Assembly: GCF_900102525.1 (NCBI RefSeq)
Contig: NZ_FNBZ01000004.1
Location: 186,001-250,000 of the forward strand
Origin: Allobosea robiniae
GTDB lineage: Bacteria; Pseudomonadota; Alphaproteobacteria; Rhizobiales; Beijerinckiaceae
Direction of reading: 5' to 3'
DNA length: 64,000 nucleotides
Shown: piece by piece, positions 41,085-49,880 of the stretch
Numbering within the stretch: the stretch's first letter is position 1
How the letters are laid out: each line of letters begins with the position of its first letter
Notes under the pieces: model-generated
What the model was told of the DNA's origin: nothing
The model's database searches: none
What the model saw: the letters and a program-made list of their open reading frames with translations, nothing else
Made by a program: the position numbers and the translations under genes

Positions 41085-41630
41085 TCAGGCGGGGCGCTCG
41101 GCCGCGGCCTTCATGGCCTTGAGTCCGGCCTCGAAATCGCCGCCGACCATGCGGTCCATGTCCATGAAGACATGGATGATCTTGCCGATGAACGGCGTCG
41201 GGCCGGTCATGATCCAGGTCACGTTCGTACCCTGGCTCTGTGGCGTCAGCGCGAAGACGACATCGTTATGCGCCTCGAAGGGCTTGAGGAAATCGAGCTT
41301 GAGCGCGAGCTTGCCCGGCGCCTGCGCCTCGGTGATGCGCATGCTGCCCTCGCCGACATTCTTGTCGCCGGCCCAGGCATAGGTCGCGCCGACACCGGTC
41401 TCGGGGCCGCCGAAGGTGCGCTTCATCGCCGGGTCCTTCTTCTCCCAGGGCGACCAGGCGCTCCAGGCCCGGAAATCGGCGATCAGCGGATAGATGCGCT
41501 CGGGTGCGGCATTGATCGCGATGGAGCGGGTGACCTGGAAGGTGTCGGGCTTGCGGGCGGCCAGGATGAGCACGACGACGAGGCCGGTCGCGAGAAGGCC
41601 GAGCAGGCCGAGAAGAATGGTCTTGAGCAT
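41085..41630 (-). CDS. SRPBCC family protein with N-terminal membrane anchor
   Basis: The product has 181 residues. One hydrophobic segment (about residues 2-25) precedes a START/Bet v1-like fold (VTRSIAINAAPERIYPLIAD, WSAWSPWEKKDP, TYAWAGDKNVGEGSM). Such proteins bind hydrophobic ligands. The ATG at 41630 is preferred; a GTG lies three codons upstream. Second gene of the ArsR operon. Confidence 0.9.
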   Translation of the reverse strand: MLKTILLGLLGLLATGLVVVLILAARKPDTFQVTRSIAINAAPERIYPLIADFRAWSAWSPWEKKDPAMKRTFGGPETGVGATYAWAGDKNVGEGSMRITEAQAPGKLALKLDFLKPFEAHNDVVFALTPQSQGTNVTWIMTGPTPFIGKIIHVFMDMDRMVGGDFEAGLKAMKAAAERPA

Positions 41631-41670
41631 GACGAACACCTGAAATGGGGCTGAAGGAATGGCTTCGGCG

Positions 41671-42021
41671 TCAAACGCCTGATTTATCGGGTGGTCTCGC
41701 CTTGATCGCGCGGAGCATCTCGTCCAGCCGCCCCAGGCTCTGGTCCCAGAAACGGCTGTAATGCTCCAGCCATTGCGAGACGTCCTGCAGCGGGCCGGGA
41801 TCGAGCCGGCAAGGTCTCCACTGGGCTTCCTTCCCCCGCGTGATCAGCCCGGCACGCTCCAGCACCTTCAGGTGCTTGGAAACCGCGGGAAGGCTCATCG
41901 CGAAGGGCTCTGCCAGCTCCTTCACAGAACTCTCGCCTTGCGACAGCCGGGCCAGGATGGCGCGGCGCGTCGGATCGGCGAGGGCTGCGAAGGTCAGGCT
42001 GAGCGGGTCCGTCGACATCAT
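41671..42021 (-). CDS. ArsR-family transcriptional regulator
   Basis: The product has 116 residues with a winged helix (FAALADPTRRAILARLSQGE, then SLPAVSKHLKVLERAGLITR). It lacks the paired cysteines of metal-sensing ArsR proteins and belongs to the SRPBCC-associated branch. The start codon lies 4 bases from a 30-bp perfect palindrome, so autoregulation is very likely. It heads a four-gene operon on the minus strand. Confidence 0.94.
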   Translation of the reverse strand: MMSTDPLSLTFAALADPTRRAILARLSQGESSVKELAEPFAMSLPAVSKHLKVLERAGLITRGKEAQWRPCRLDPGPLQDVSQWLEHYSRFWDQSLGRLDEMLRAIKARPPDKSGV

Positions 42022-42024
42022 ATG

Positions 42025-42054
42025 AAACCGATCAGTTAATTAACTGATCGGTTT
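42025..42054. promoter_or_regulatory. 30-bp perfect palindrome, ArsR operator candidate
   Basis: Bases 42025-42039 are the exact reverse complement of 42040-42054 (half-site ACCGATCAGTTAA). The palindrome covers the expected transcription start of arsR, directly downstream of its -10, so a bound dimer would block the promoter. Confidence 0.85.
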
Positions 42055-42081
42055 ACTAATCGCATTCCTCCTGCCTGTCAA
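42053..42081 (-). promoter_or_regulatory. Promoter of the arsR operon
   Basis: On the minus strand a perfect TTGACA (42081-42076) is followed after 17 nt by TAGTAA (42058-42053). Transcription would start near 42046, inside the palindrome. Confidence 0.65.
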
Positions 42082-42173
42082 CCATGCCGGGCCGCAAGCT
42101 GGCGCGGGCCACCGCCGGTTGTTGTCAGGAGCGGCGCCCCACGGCTAGAACCAGTGCAATACGAGGAGGGTTC

Positions 42174-43628
42174 ATGAGCTTCGAGACCGCAGCGACACCG
42201 GAAGCCGCCGTGGACCGGCTCGAACGACTCTATGACGAGGCGCGCTCGGCCTTGCGCGGCGACCTGCAACGTTTCTTCGACACCGGCGAGGCGCCGACGC
42301 CCGATGACCGGGAGCGCTATCGTTATCCGATGCTGCGCGTGACCTACGAGCCCTCGAAGCTGCCGGCGGCGACGCGGCGCGGCTATGCCAAATTCGCGGT
42401 GCCCGGCATCTATTCGACCACGGTGACGCAGCCGGCCGAGTTCCGCACCTATCTGCTCGACCAGTTGAAGCCGCTCGTCGCCGAATATGGCGCGACGATC
42501 GAGACGGGCGTCAGCACGCAGGAAATCCCCTACCCCTACGCGCTCGAAGGCGGCGACGAGCTGGGGCGCGGCAAGATCACGGCAGCCGAGCTCGCACGCC
42601 ATTTCCCAACGCCGCTGCTGGCGCTGGTCGGGGACGAGATTGCGGACGGCAGCTATGAATTGATCGAGGGCGAGCCGCGCCCGCTCTCGCTGTTCGACGC
42701 GGTCCGGGTCGACTATTCGCTGCGGCGGCTGGTGCATTACACCGGCACCGACTGGCGGGCCGTGCAGCCTTGGGTGCTGCTGACCAACTACCATCGCTAT
42801 GTCGACCAGTTCGTCCGGCTCGGCCTCGCCGAGATCGAGGCCGGCACGGCCGAGGCGCTGATCGCGCCGGGCGGCATCCGCATCGACAGGGACGGCATCG
42901 ACGTCTCGGCCGCCGAGCGGGTGATGTCAGCGCCCTGGCACCGCTTCCAGATGCCGGCCTATCACCTGATCCGAAAGGGCGGCGAGGGCGTAACGCTGGT
43001 CAATATCGGCGTCGGCCCTTCCAACGCGAAGAACATCACCGACCATCTCGCGGTACTCAGGCCGAATTGCTGGCTGATGGTCGGCCATTGCGGCGGGCTC
43101 CGCCAGACCCAGATCATCGGCGATTATGTGCTGGCCCATGCCTATCTCCGGCAGGACCGCATCCTCGACGACCTCGTGCCGCCGGACATCCCGATCCCGG
43201 CGCTGGCGGAGGTGCAGGTCGCGCTCCAGCAGGCGGCGGCCGACATCACCGGCGAAAAGGGCGACCGGCTGAAGCAGCGCCTGCGCACCGGCACCGTCGT
43301 GACCCAGGACGACCGCAACTGGGAATTGCAATGGACCAAGGAGCGGCGGCGCATCAACCTGTCGCGCGCCATCGCGGTCGACATGGAATCCGGCACGATC
43401 GCGGCCCAAGGGTATCGGCTGCGCGTGCCCTATGGCACCTTGCTCTGCGTCTCCGACAAGCCGCTCCACGGCGAGATCAAGCTGCCCGGCGCCGCCAACG
43501 CCTTCTACGAGCGCGCCGTCGGCGAGCATCTGCGGATCGGGCTCGATGCGCTGGAGAAGCTCAAGGAAGCGGGCGCCACGATCCATTCGCGCAAGCTCAG
43601 GAGCTTCGACGAACCGCCGTTCCGGTAA
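42174..43628 (+). CDS. amn: AMP nucleosidase
   Basis: The product has 484 residues, matching the Amn family. It has the N-terminal regulatory domain (residues 1-180) and the phosphorylase-like catalytic domain (NIGVGPSNAKNITDHLAVLRP, MVGHCGGLRQTQIIGDYVLA, DMESGTIAAQGYR). It hydrolyses AMP to adenine and ribose 5-phosphate. Start 42174 is fixed by GAGGAGGG; the frame is open further upstream without a site. Confidence 0.96.
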   Translation: MSFETAATPEAAVDRLERLYDEARSALRGDLQRFFDTGEAPTPDDRERYRYPMLRVTYEPSKLPAATRRGYAKFAVPGIYSTTVTQPAEFRTYLLDQLKPLVAEYGATIETGVSTQEIPYPYALEGGDELGRGKITAAELARHFPTPLLALVGDEIADGSYELIEGEPRPLSLFDAVRVDYSLRRLVHYTGTDWRAVQPWVLLTNYHRYVDQFVRLGLAEIEAGTAEALIAPGGIRIDRDGIDVSAAERVMSAPWHRFQMPAYHLIRKGGEGVTLVNIGVGPSNAKNITDHLAVLRPNCWLMVGHCGGLRQTQIIGDYVLAHAYLRQDRILDDLVPPDIPIPALAEVQVALQQAAADITGEKGDRLKQRLRTGTVVTQDDRNWELQWTKERRRINLSRAIAVDMESGTIAAQGYRLRVPYGTLLCVSDKPLHGEIKLPGAANAFYERAVGEHLRIGLDALEKLKEAGATIHSRKLRSFDEPPFR

Positions 43629-43635
43629 GCGCTGC

Positions 43636-45192
43636 TCAGCCGAACAGACCGTAGGCCAAGAGCCCCGCAATCACCCAGAGCGCGAGATTGCCCCAGCGGT
43701 TGCGCCGGGCTTCGGCCCGGCCGATCGCCTCGACGCTGCCCTCGTCGAGCGAGAAGCCGTGGCGCGAGGCATCCTCGAGCTGGCCAAGCACGCGCTCGGC
43801 GCGGATGACCGTGTCGGGCAGGCTCGCGAGCGAGCCGAGCAGGGAGCGGGCGCCGCGCCCGGCCTCTTCCAGACGGCCGAGCGGACCGAGATTATGGGTG
43901 ATCCAGGACCGCACCACCGGATCGGCCGTGCCCCACATGTCGAGATGGGGATCGAGCGTGCGCGCCACGCCCTCGACCACCACCATGGTCTTCTGCAGCA
44001 TGACGAGCTCGGTGCGCGTCGCCATGTCGAACATGCCGGTGATCTCGAAGAGCAGGGTCAGGACCTTGGCCATCGAGATCTGGTCGGCGCTCTTGTCGTG
44101 GATAGGCTCGCCGACCGCGCGGATCGCCTGGGCGAAATCGGCGACGTCGTGATGGGCCGGGACATAGCCCGCCTCGAAATGCACCTGCGCCACGCGTGTG
44201 TAGTCGCGGGTGATGAAGCCGAGCAGGATTTCCGCGAGGAAGCGCCGCTCCTTCAGGCCGAGCCGGCCCATGATGCCGCCATCGACCGCGACGAGGCGCC
44301 CCTCCGCATCGACGAAGAGGTTTCCGGGATGCATGTCGGCATGGAAGAAGCCGTCGCGGATCGCATGCTTCAGGAAGGACTGGATGATGTTGCGGGCGAG
44401 CTCCGGCAGATCGTGGCCGGCGGCGCGCAAGCCCTCGACATCGGAGAGGCGGACGCCGTCGATCCATTCGTCGACCAGCATCTCCCGCGCCGTGAGCTGC
44501 CAGTCCGGCTCCGGCACGCGGAAATCGGTGTCGCCCTTGGTATTCTCCGCGAATTCGGAGAGGGCGGCGGCTTCGAGCCGCAGGTCCATCTCCATCGCGA
44601 CCGAGCGCGCCAGGGTCTCGACCACGCCGCTGAAGCGCAGCCGCCGCGCCTCCGCCGAGCGTGCTTCCGCCGTTTCGGCGCCGAAACGCATCGCGGCGAG
44701 ATCACGGTTGAAGCGGTCGCGGATACCAGGACGCAGAATCTTGACCGCGACCTCGCGGCCGTCCTTCAGGCGGGCGCGATGAACCTGAGCGATCGAGGCG
44801 GCGGCGACCGGCTCGCTGAATTCGACGAAGAGGTCTTCGAGCTTTCCGCCATGCGCGGCTTCGACGATGGCGCGGGCTTCCGCCATCGGGAAGGCCGGCA
44901 TCCGGTCCTGCAAGGCCGAGAGATCCTGCGCGATCCGCATGCCGACGACGTCAGGCCGCGTCGCCAGGAACTGGCCGAACTTCACATAGGACGGGCCGAG
45001 CCGGGTCATCGCGGCCGCGAGGCGGGTGGCGGAGGAGCCGGCGCCGCGACGCTCGATCAGGCGGCCGACGCGGATCAGCCCGCGCGCCAGCGGCGGCAGT
45101 ACGGAGGGATCGACCAGCGCCAGCGCACCCTCGCGCGCCAGCACGAAGCCGACGCGCGCGCCGCGCAGCATGTGGAAGAAGGAGGAGATCAT
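43636..45192 (-). CDS. ubiB: Ubiquinone biosynthesis protein UbiB
   Basis: The product has 518 residues of the atypical kinase family: the KxGQ motif (VKFGQFLATRPD) near residue 72, AAASIAQVHRARL, the EXD-type motif EMDLRLEAAALSEF, and FFHADMHPGNLFV with VAVDGGIMGRL. The C-terminus is hydrophobic and anchors it in the membrane. It is an ATPase needed for ubiquinone synthesis. It follows ubiE by 16 bases on the same strand. Confidence 0.96.
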   Translation of the reverse strand: MISSFFHMLRGARVGFVLAREGALALVDPSVLPPLARGLIRVGRLIERRGAGSSATRLAAAMTRLGPSYVKFGQFLATRPDVVGMRIAQDLSALQDRMPAFPMAEARAIVEAAHGGKLEDLFVEFSEPVAAASIAQVHRARLKDGREVAVKILRPGIRDRFNRDLAAMRFGAETAEARSAEARRLRFSGVVETLARSVAMEMDLRLEAAALSEFAENTKGDTDFRVPEPDWQLTAREMLVDEWIDGVRLSDVEGLRAAGHDLPELARNIIQSFLKHAIRDGFFHADMHPGNLFVDAEGRLVAVDGGIMGRLGLKERRFLAEILLGFITRDYTRVAQVHFEAGYVPAHHDVADFAQAIRAVGEPIHDKSADQISMAKVLTLLFEITGMFDMATRTELVMLQKTMVVVEGVARTLDPHLDMWGTADPVVRSWITHNLGPLGRLEEAGRGARSLLGSLASLPDTVIRAERVLGQLEDASRHGFSLDEGSVEAIGRAEARRNRWGNLALWVIAGLLAYGLFG

Positions 45193-45208
45193 GCCGCCGC
45201 AGCCAGCA

Positions 45209-45985
45209 TCACAGCTTCCAGCCGGAATGCAGCGCCACGACGCCGCCGGTCATCGGCGTGAACTTCGCGCGGCGGAAGCCGGCATCCTCGATCATGTTGG
45301 CGAAAGCCTGCGGCTTCGGGAACTTGCGGATCGATTCGACGAGATACTGATAGGGCTCGGCCTCGCCGGTGACCATGCGGCCCATCGGCGGGATGACCTT
45401 GAAGGAATAAGTCTCGTAGATCTTGTCGAGCAGGGGCACGTCGACATGGCTGAATTCGAGGCAGAGGAAGCGCCCGCCGCGCTTCAGCACGCGATAGGCC
45501 TCGGCCAGCGCCTTGTCGATGCGCGGCACGTTCCGGATGCCGAAGGCGATGGTGTAGCAGTCGAAATGATTGTCGGGCAGGCCGAGCTCTTCGGCATTGC
45601 CCTGGACGAAGCGGATGCGATCATTGTCCGGGAAGCGCTTGTCGGCGCGCTCGCGCCCGACGCGCAGCATGTCGGCGTTGATATCGAGCACGGTGACATC
45701 GGTCTCAGGGCCGCCGGCCTCCAGCACCGAGAAGGCGACATCGCCCGTGCCGCCGGCCACGTCGAGATGATGGAAGGGGCGATCCTTCGCAGGATTGATC
45801 GCGGTCAGCAGCGCGCTCTTCCAGGCCCGGTGGAGCCCGCCCGACATCAGATCGTTCATCAGGTCATAGCGGTTGGCGACCTTGTGGAAGACGTCGTCGA
45901 CCTTGGCCTGCTTCTCGGCGAGCTTCACCGTCTCGAAGCCGAAATGGGTGGTGTCCCCGGGTCCGGTATTCTGGGCTGCTGTCAC
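45209..45985 (-). CDS. ubiE: Ubiquinone/menaquinone C-methyltransferase
   Basis: The product has 258 residues. The SAM-binding motif [11 protein letters not shown] and the UbiE signatures [17 protein letters not shown] and [20 protein letters not shown] are present. It methylates the quinone ring in the membrane-bound pathway. It forms an operon with ubiB, divergent from mutM; this trio is a common arrangement near dnaA in Rhizobiales. Confidence 0.97.
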   Translation of the reverse strand: MTAAQNTGPGDTTHFGFETVKLAEKQAKVDDVFHKVANRYDLMNDLMSGGLHRAWKSALLTAINPAKDRPFHHLDVAGGTGDVAFSVLEAGGPETDVTVLDINADMLRVGRERADKRFPDNDRIRFVQGNAEELGLPDNHFDCYTIAFGIRNVPRIDKALAEAYRVLKRGGRFLCLEFSHVDVPLLDKIYETYSFKVIPPMGRMVTGEAEPYQYLVESIRKFPKPQAFANMIEDAGFRRAKFTPMTGGVVALHSGWKL

Positions 45986-46084
45986 GTTTCTGGCCGCTCT
46001 TGTGTTTGGCTGAAGCGATGAATAGCCAAAGGTTGCGGGCTTGTCGCGGCCCGTCTCGACGCAGGCTTTACGAAGGTCGTTGAT

Positions 46085-46981
46085 ATGCCGGAGCTACCCG
46101 AGGTCGAAACCGTCCGGCGCGGGCTGGAGCCCGCCATGCTGGGCGAGCGCTTCCAACGCGTCGAGTTGCGCCGGCCGGATCTGCGCTTCCCCCTGCCCGA
46201 GCGCTTCGCCGAGCGCCTGACCGGGCGGCGGATCGACGCCCTGTCGCGGCGGGCGAAATATCTGATCGCCGATCTCGACGACGGCGCTGCGCTCGTGATG
46301 CATCTGGGCATGAGCGGGCGCTTCATCGTCGAGGCGCCCGGAACGCCGCCGACCGAGCCCGGCTCCTATTATAATGAGATCGGCCGGCACCTGATCCATG
46401 ACCATGTCGTGTTCGAGATGGGGACGGGCGCGCGCGTCACTTATAACGACGTACGCCGCTTCGGCTTCATGGACATTCTGCCGCGCAACGAGCTCGAGAC
46501 CTGCAGACACTTCGCCGGGATGGGCATCGAGCCGCTCGGCAACGAACTATCCGGCGAGACGCTGGCAAAACTCTTCGCGGGCAAGTTCGCGCCGCTGAAG
46601 GCCGCGCTGCTCGACCAGCGGCTCGTGGCGGGCTTAGGCAATATCTATGTCTGCGAAGCCTTGTTCCGGGCCGGCCTCCATCCGGAGGCGGAAGCGGGAA
46701 CGATCGCGACTCCGACGGGGCGACCGCGCGAGAAGGCCCATGAGCTCGCCCGCATCATCCGCGAGGTGCTGGAGGAGGCAGTCGCGGCCGGCGGCTCGAC
46801 GCTGCGCGACTTCGCCCATGCCGACGGCTCGCTCGGCTATTTCCAGCACCGCTTCAAGGTCTATGATCGCGAGGGCGAGGTTTGCGTCACGCCGGGCTGC
46901 GGGAAGCTGGTGAAGCGGCTGGTGCAGTCGGGACGCTCGACGTTTTATTGCGAGAGCTGCCAGAAGCGGGCCGTTCGCTAG
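46085..46981 (+). CDS. mutM: Formamidopyrimidine-DNA glycosylase
   Basis: The product has 298 residues. The catalytic N-terminus [13 protein letters not shown] (Pro2 nucleophile, Glu3), [21 protein letters not shown] and the C-terminal zinc finger ([20 protein letters not shown] with FYCESCQ) are intact. It removes 8-oxoguanine and formamidopyrimidines. Divergent from ubiE. Confidence 0.98.
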   Translation: MPELPEVETVRRGLEPAMLGERFQRVELRRPDLRFPLPERFAERLTGRRIDALSRRAKYLIADLDDGAALVMHLGMSGRFIVEAPGTPPTEPGSYYNEIGRHLIHDHVVFEMGTGARVTYNDVRRFGFMDILPRNELETCRHFAGMGIEPLGNELSGETLAKLFAGKFAPLKAALLDQRLVAGLGNIYVCEALFRAGLHPEAEAGTIATPTGRPREKAHELARIIREVLEEAVAAGGSTLRDFAHADGSLGYFQHRFKVYDREGEVCVTPGCGKLVKRLVQSGRSTFYCESCQKRAVR

Positions 46982-47070
46982 CGGTCCGATCTCCGCTTAG
47001 GGTCGGAAGCGGAAATCGATCGCAGCGCCTACCCCTTCTCCGAGGACCTCATCTCCGAGGCACCCCGAGC

Positions 47071-47712
47071 TCACGATTTCAACTTGTCGTAACCGACAAA
47101 CGTGAACATGCGTTCGCCCAGCACGAGAGGGGAGGGTTTTCCCCGAAACTGGTGGACCCCGACGGCCAACTCTGTCTCGGGGGCAGATAGCCAATGTTGT
47201 TCGAAGTCTAGCCCTTCGAACCGTCGACAGATCATGGGCACCCGATCCGGCTTTCGGCGGTGGCGGGTCCAGATAACGCGTCCACCGGTTGCGCACAGTT
47301 GCGGACAGCGGTCGATCGTGCGCTCGATATCACCATCATGGATGTTGCCGAACAGGCCGCAGATCAGCACGAGATGCGCTGGCGTCATGCCGCGATAATG
47401 ATCGCTGATCGAAGCGTCAGCGGTCATGACCTCGATCTGATGAAGCCCGCTGGAGAAGGCGAGCCGCTCGGCAAACTCCGTATTTCGACGGTCCAGCTCG
47501 ACAAGGCGGGCCTGAACGTCATTCCGGCGCGGATGACCCTGCAGGACCTCGAGCAAATCCCGGCCTTGGCCTGCGCATAGGCTGATTACGCGGATCGGAC
47601 CCGGATCGCAGCTGTTGAGAGCAAGGTCGATTTGCGCTTGAACAGTCCGCAGTCGCTCGGCCATCCGTGAGTGGGGAGTGTCGTATTTGCCGTGCCAAGT
47701 TTGCCAATCCAC
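47071..47712 (-). CDS. Class I SAM-dependent methyltransferase-like protein
   Basis: The product has 213 residues. The SAM-binding motif I is RVISLCAGQGRDLLEVL (about residues 40-57), followed by an acidic end of strand 2 (ARLVELDRRN) and LVLICGLFGN. The target is unknown. Base composition looks lower in GC than the neighbours. It lies in the insert between mutM and the enoyl-CoA hydratase gene, on the minus strand. Confidence 0.75.
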   Translation of the reverse strand: MDWQTWHGKYDTPHSRMAERLRTVQAQIDLALNSCDPGPIRVISLCAGQGRDLLEVLQGHPRRNDVQARLVELDRRNTEFAERLAFSSGLHQIEVMTADASISDHYRGMTPAHLVLICGLFGNIHDGDIERTIDRCPQLCATGGRVIWTRHRRKPDRVPMICRRFEGLDFEQHWLSAPETELAVGVHQFRGKPSPLVLGERMFTFVGYDKLKS

Positions 47713-47841
47713 AACGGCCTCGGATCAAAACGTCGCCTCACACAGAGTAGCCTCTGCTACGATGCCTGCAACGGGTCGGCAGCCGCCATTGGCGTCCGCC
47801 CGGCAATGCACCAGCCAACGCCGGCGTCGACGCGGCGTTGG

Positions 47842-49035
47842 CTAATGGCCGCCTCCGGCAAGACCGATTCCGGCGATCAGTGCGCCCCACACCTTCAGGC
47901 GCAAGCCGACAGCCTTGACCACGCCCGTGGCCGCGATCAGGTGCCCCGTGAATCCGCCGAGATCGTTGGTGTAGGTCTGAACGATACAGCCGGTACCGTC
48001 GACCATGATCTTCTCTTGGTCCTTATGCTCAAGCTCCAGATAGACCAGAAGCGATCCGCGCGTGACTCGCTGGCTGAGATCGATCAGTTGCCCTCCCGGC
48101 ACGATCTGGCCGGTCGCTATCGCCGGCTGGATGTGGCGGACCCGTGCAGGGAGGACCGTGTTGCTGAAGCTCAGGCCGATATTGGTGTCGCAGGAAATTT
48201 CCGCTGGCATCCCTTCGTAGAGGGCTGAACGCGCGACCTGGGGAAAGCCCGCCGTGATTCTCAGCGGAAGATCGTTCGGGCGGTCGGGAATGATCACCAT
48301 CGCGGGGCTCAATATCAGCGTGGACGCGGGGCTTCCCGTGCTCATGGCCAATTGGGTCACGACACCATCGGTGAACGAGCGCACCTCGGTCATCCCCAAC
48401 GCAACCTTGGCGCTTTCCAGAGCGGCCTCGGCGGCTTTTCGCTGCGCCGGGATGGTTTGGGAAATCTCGGCCTGGGCCAGGCTTTGTTGTGCCTGCGCCG
48501 ACGCCAGATTGGCCTCGCCGATCGCGAAGGAAGACTCCGCCAGGCGCACGGCTTCCCTTGTGCCGGAGTTCCTGGCGACCAGAGCCTGCGCGTTTTCGAG
48601 GTCGCCTTTCAGCTTGTCCAGCGAAGCGCTCGATACGGCCACGCTCGCCTCCGCGACCTTCAGAGTGTCAGAGGCTTTGGCCGCGGCGGCCGTGATCTTG
48701 TCGAATTCGGCCTCCGCCTGCTTCAGCGCCGCCTTCTGGGTGTTGTTCTCGATCCGGAAAAGCAGATCGCCGACAGAGACCCTCTGCATGTTCCTGACGG
48801 CGACCTCCGTGACCGGGCCGCTCGTCTGCGCGACGATCGATACGGTGCGGTAAGGCAGGAGGCCGGAATAGGACTTCGGATGGAAATAGAAAATCGTGAC
48901 GAACAGTAAGAATGCTAGGAAGGCCCACAGGAACACCGCCGTGCGCATGTTCCAAACGGTCATGGCTTCGCCACGACGCTTCAACTGGTAGTAGCGGAAA
49001 ATCGCCGGAAAGGAGGTCAGAAGGAGCTCAATCAT
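47842..49035 (-). CDS. HlyD-family membrane fusion protein
   Basis: The product has 397 residues: one N-terminal membrane segment (about residues 32-50), a lipoyl-like half (TVSIVAQTSGPVTEVAVRNM then VSVGDLLFRIENN), a long Ala-rich coiled coil (about 95-215), the second half (VRSFTDGVVTQL) and a beta-barrel. It would link an inner-membrane pump to the outer membrane or act alone. No ABC, MFS or RND pump is next to it; its partner is the small membrane protein upstream, with which it overlaps by 4 bases. The pair recalls E. coli YiaV-YiaW/YibH-YibI (low certainty). Confidence 0.88.
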   Translation of the reverse strand: MIELLLTSFPAIFRYYQLKRRGEAMTVWNMRTAVFLWAFLAFLLFVTIFYFHPKSYSGLLPYRTVSIVAQTSGPVTEVAVRNMQRVSVGDLLFRIENNTQKAALKQAEAEFDKITAAAAKASDTLKVAEASVAVSSASLDKLKGDLENAQALVARNSGTREAVRLAESSFAIGEANLASAQAQQSLAQAEISQTIPAQRKAAEAALESAKVALGMTEVRSFTDGVVTQLAMSTGSPASTLILSPAMVIIPDRPNDLPLRITAGFPQVARSALYEGMPAEISCDTNIGLSFSNTVLPARVRHIQPAIATGQIVPGGQLIDLSQRVTRGSLLVYLELEHKDQEKIMVDGTGCIVQTYTNDLGGFTGHLIAATGVVKAVGLRLKVWGALIAGIGLAGGGH

Positions 49036-49469
49036 TTCTGTCCCCCTTCGGCCGGGGCAGGGGCGGCGACGACCGCAACCTCCGGAGATCCCGCTCCGAC
49101 GGCCACCGGCGAGACGACGGCGTGCTCTTCGCCCGCGCCTTCACCTTCGTGAATTCGCGGAACGTGGAAGCGCGACCAGTCCGCCATCAGGGCGATAAGG
49201 ATTGCGCTCAGCGGAAGGAAAACGTGGAAATGTTCGAGCGGAAAGACTTCGTAGAGCAGGGCGATTGCCAACAATGTCGGGATGGTCTTTGCAAGCGGGG
49301 TGCCCTTCGAGCTGTGTTCGGCCCAACGGTCGAACGCAGCATAGAGTGTCACGATCCCGTACAGCGCGAGGCAGATGAGTGCCAAAGCCACCCACGCCAA
49401 CATGTCGGTCTCGCCTGGAGCGGTGAACCAGGATGGGCTTGAGTGCCCGAGACTGGCTTCTGTCGCCAT
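49032..49469 (-). CDS. Small inner-membrane protein coupled to the HlyD protein
   Basis: The product has 145 residues with two or three hydrophobic segments (about 23-45 and 63-95) and a Gly/Ala/Pro-rich C-terminal tail. Its coupling to an HlyD gene resembles DUF3302 proteins, but I cannot confirm family membership from sequence alone. AAGGGG lies upstream of the ATG at 49469. Confidence 0.7.
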   Translation of the reverse strand: MATEASLGHSSPSWFTAPGETDMLAWVALALICLALYGIVTLYAAFDRWAEHSSKGTPLAKTIPTLLAIALLYEVFPLEHFHVFLPLSAILIALMADWSRFHVPRIHEGEGAGEEHAVVSPVAVGAGSPEVAVVAAPAPAEGGQK

Positions 49470-49511
49470 AAAACAACCCCTTAGCAAGCAATACGCGGCA
49501 GCCTATCAGGC

Positions 49512-49525
49512 GTTCGTATACGAAC
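49512..49525. promoter_or_regulatory. 14-bp perfect palindrome upstream of the HlyD operon
   Basis: GTTCGTATACGAAC (49512-49525) lies 43 bases before the start of the small membrane gene. It looks like an operator for a dimeric (for example TetR-type) repressor; no such regulator is encoded nearby. Confidence 0.55.
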
Positions 49526-49633
49526 TGCGAATTGTAAGCGCGTTAGGACATGTCGGGAATGGGCCGTCAGCCGACATTGGCCGGAAACTAATTCCCGCCC
49601 TTCATACCACCTTTATCCTCGTTCCACCTCATC

Positions 49634-49672
49634 CCGAGAACCCTTCTCCCCCTGCGGGAGAAGGGTTCTCGG
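49634..49672. repeat. Perfect 17-bp inverted repeat in the 411-bp gap
   Basis: Arms 49634-49650 and 49656-49672 with a 5-nt loop CCTGC; the core CCCTTCTCCC/GGGAGAAGGG is a familiar dispersed element of alphaproteobacteria. The gap 49470-49880 also holds the 14-bp palindrome and a degenerate REP unit; I see no gene in it. Confidence 0.75.
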
Positions 49673-49746
49673 CGTAGTCGGGACGGATGAAGGGCCTCGC
49701 GGCGCTTCGCCATGTGAATGCCTGACAAAGGGCAAACGATCACGAG

Positions 49747-49769
49747 ATGGCCTGGACAAGCCCGACCAT
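49747..49769. repeat. Degenerate REP-like unit
   Basis: ATGGCCTGG-ACAAG-CCCGACCAT (49747-49769), followed by GAC, matches the REP family seen near 10895 and 40056 with one impaired base pair. Confidence 0.55.
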
Positions 49770-49880
49770 GACGACAGGCGGCGGGGAGGCAGCGCGAATG
49801 CGCGGATGCGTGCGACGCGCATGGACCGCTCTCCCGCCGCCCGCTAAAGCTGGCGGCACAGGAGCATCCGGGAGGCCGCC

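Noticed and set aside
46982-47070. tRNA or attachment site at the edge of the insert after mutM
   Set aside because: No cloverleaf or direct repeat was found; only a short imperfect repeat of CTCCGAGG.
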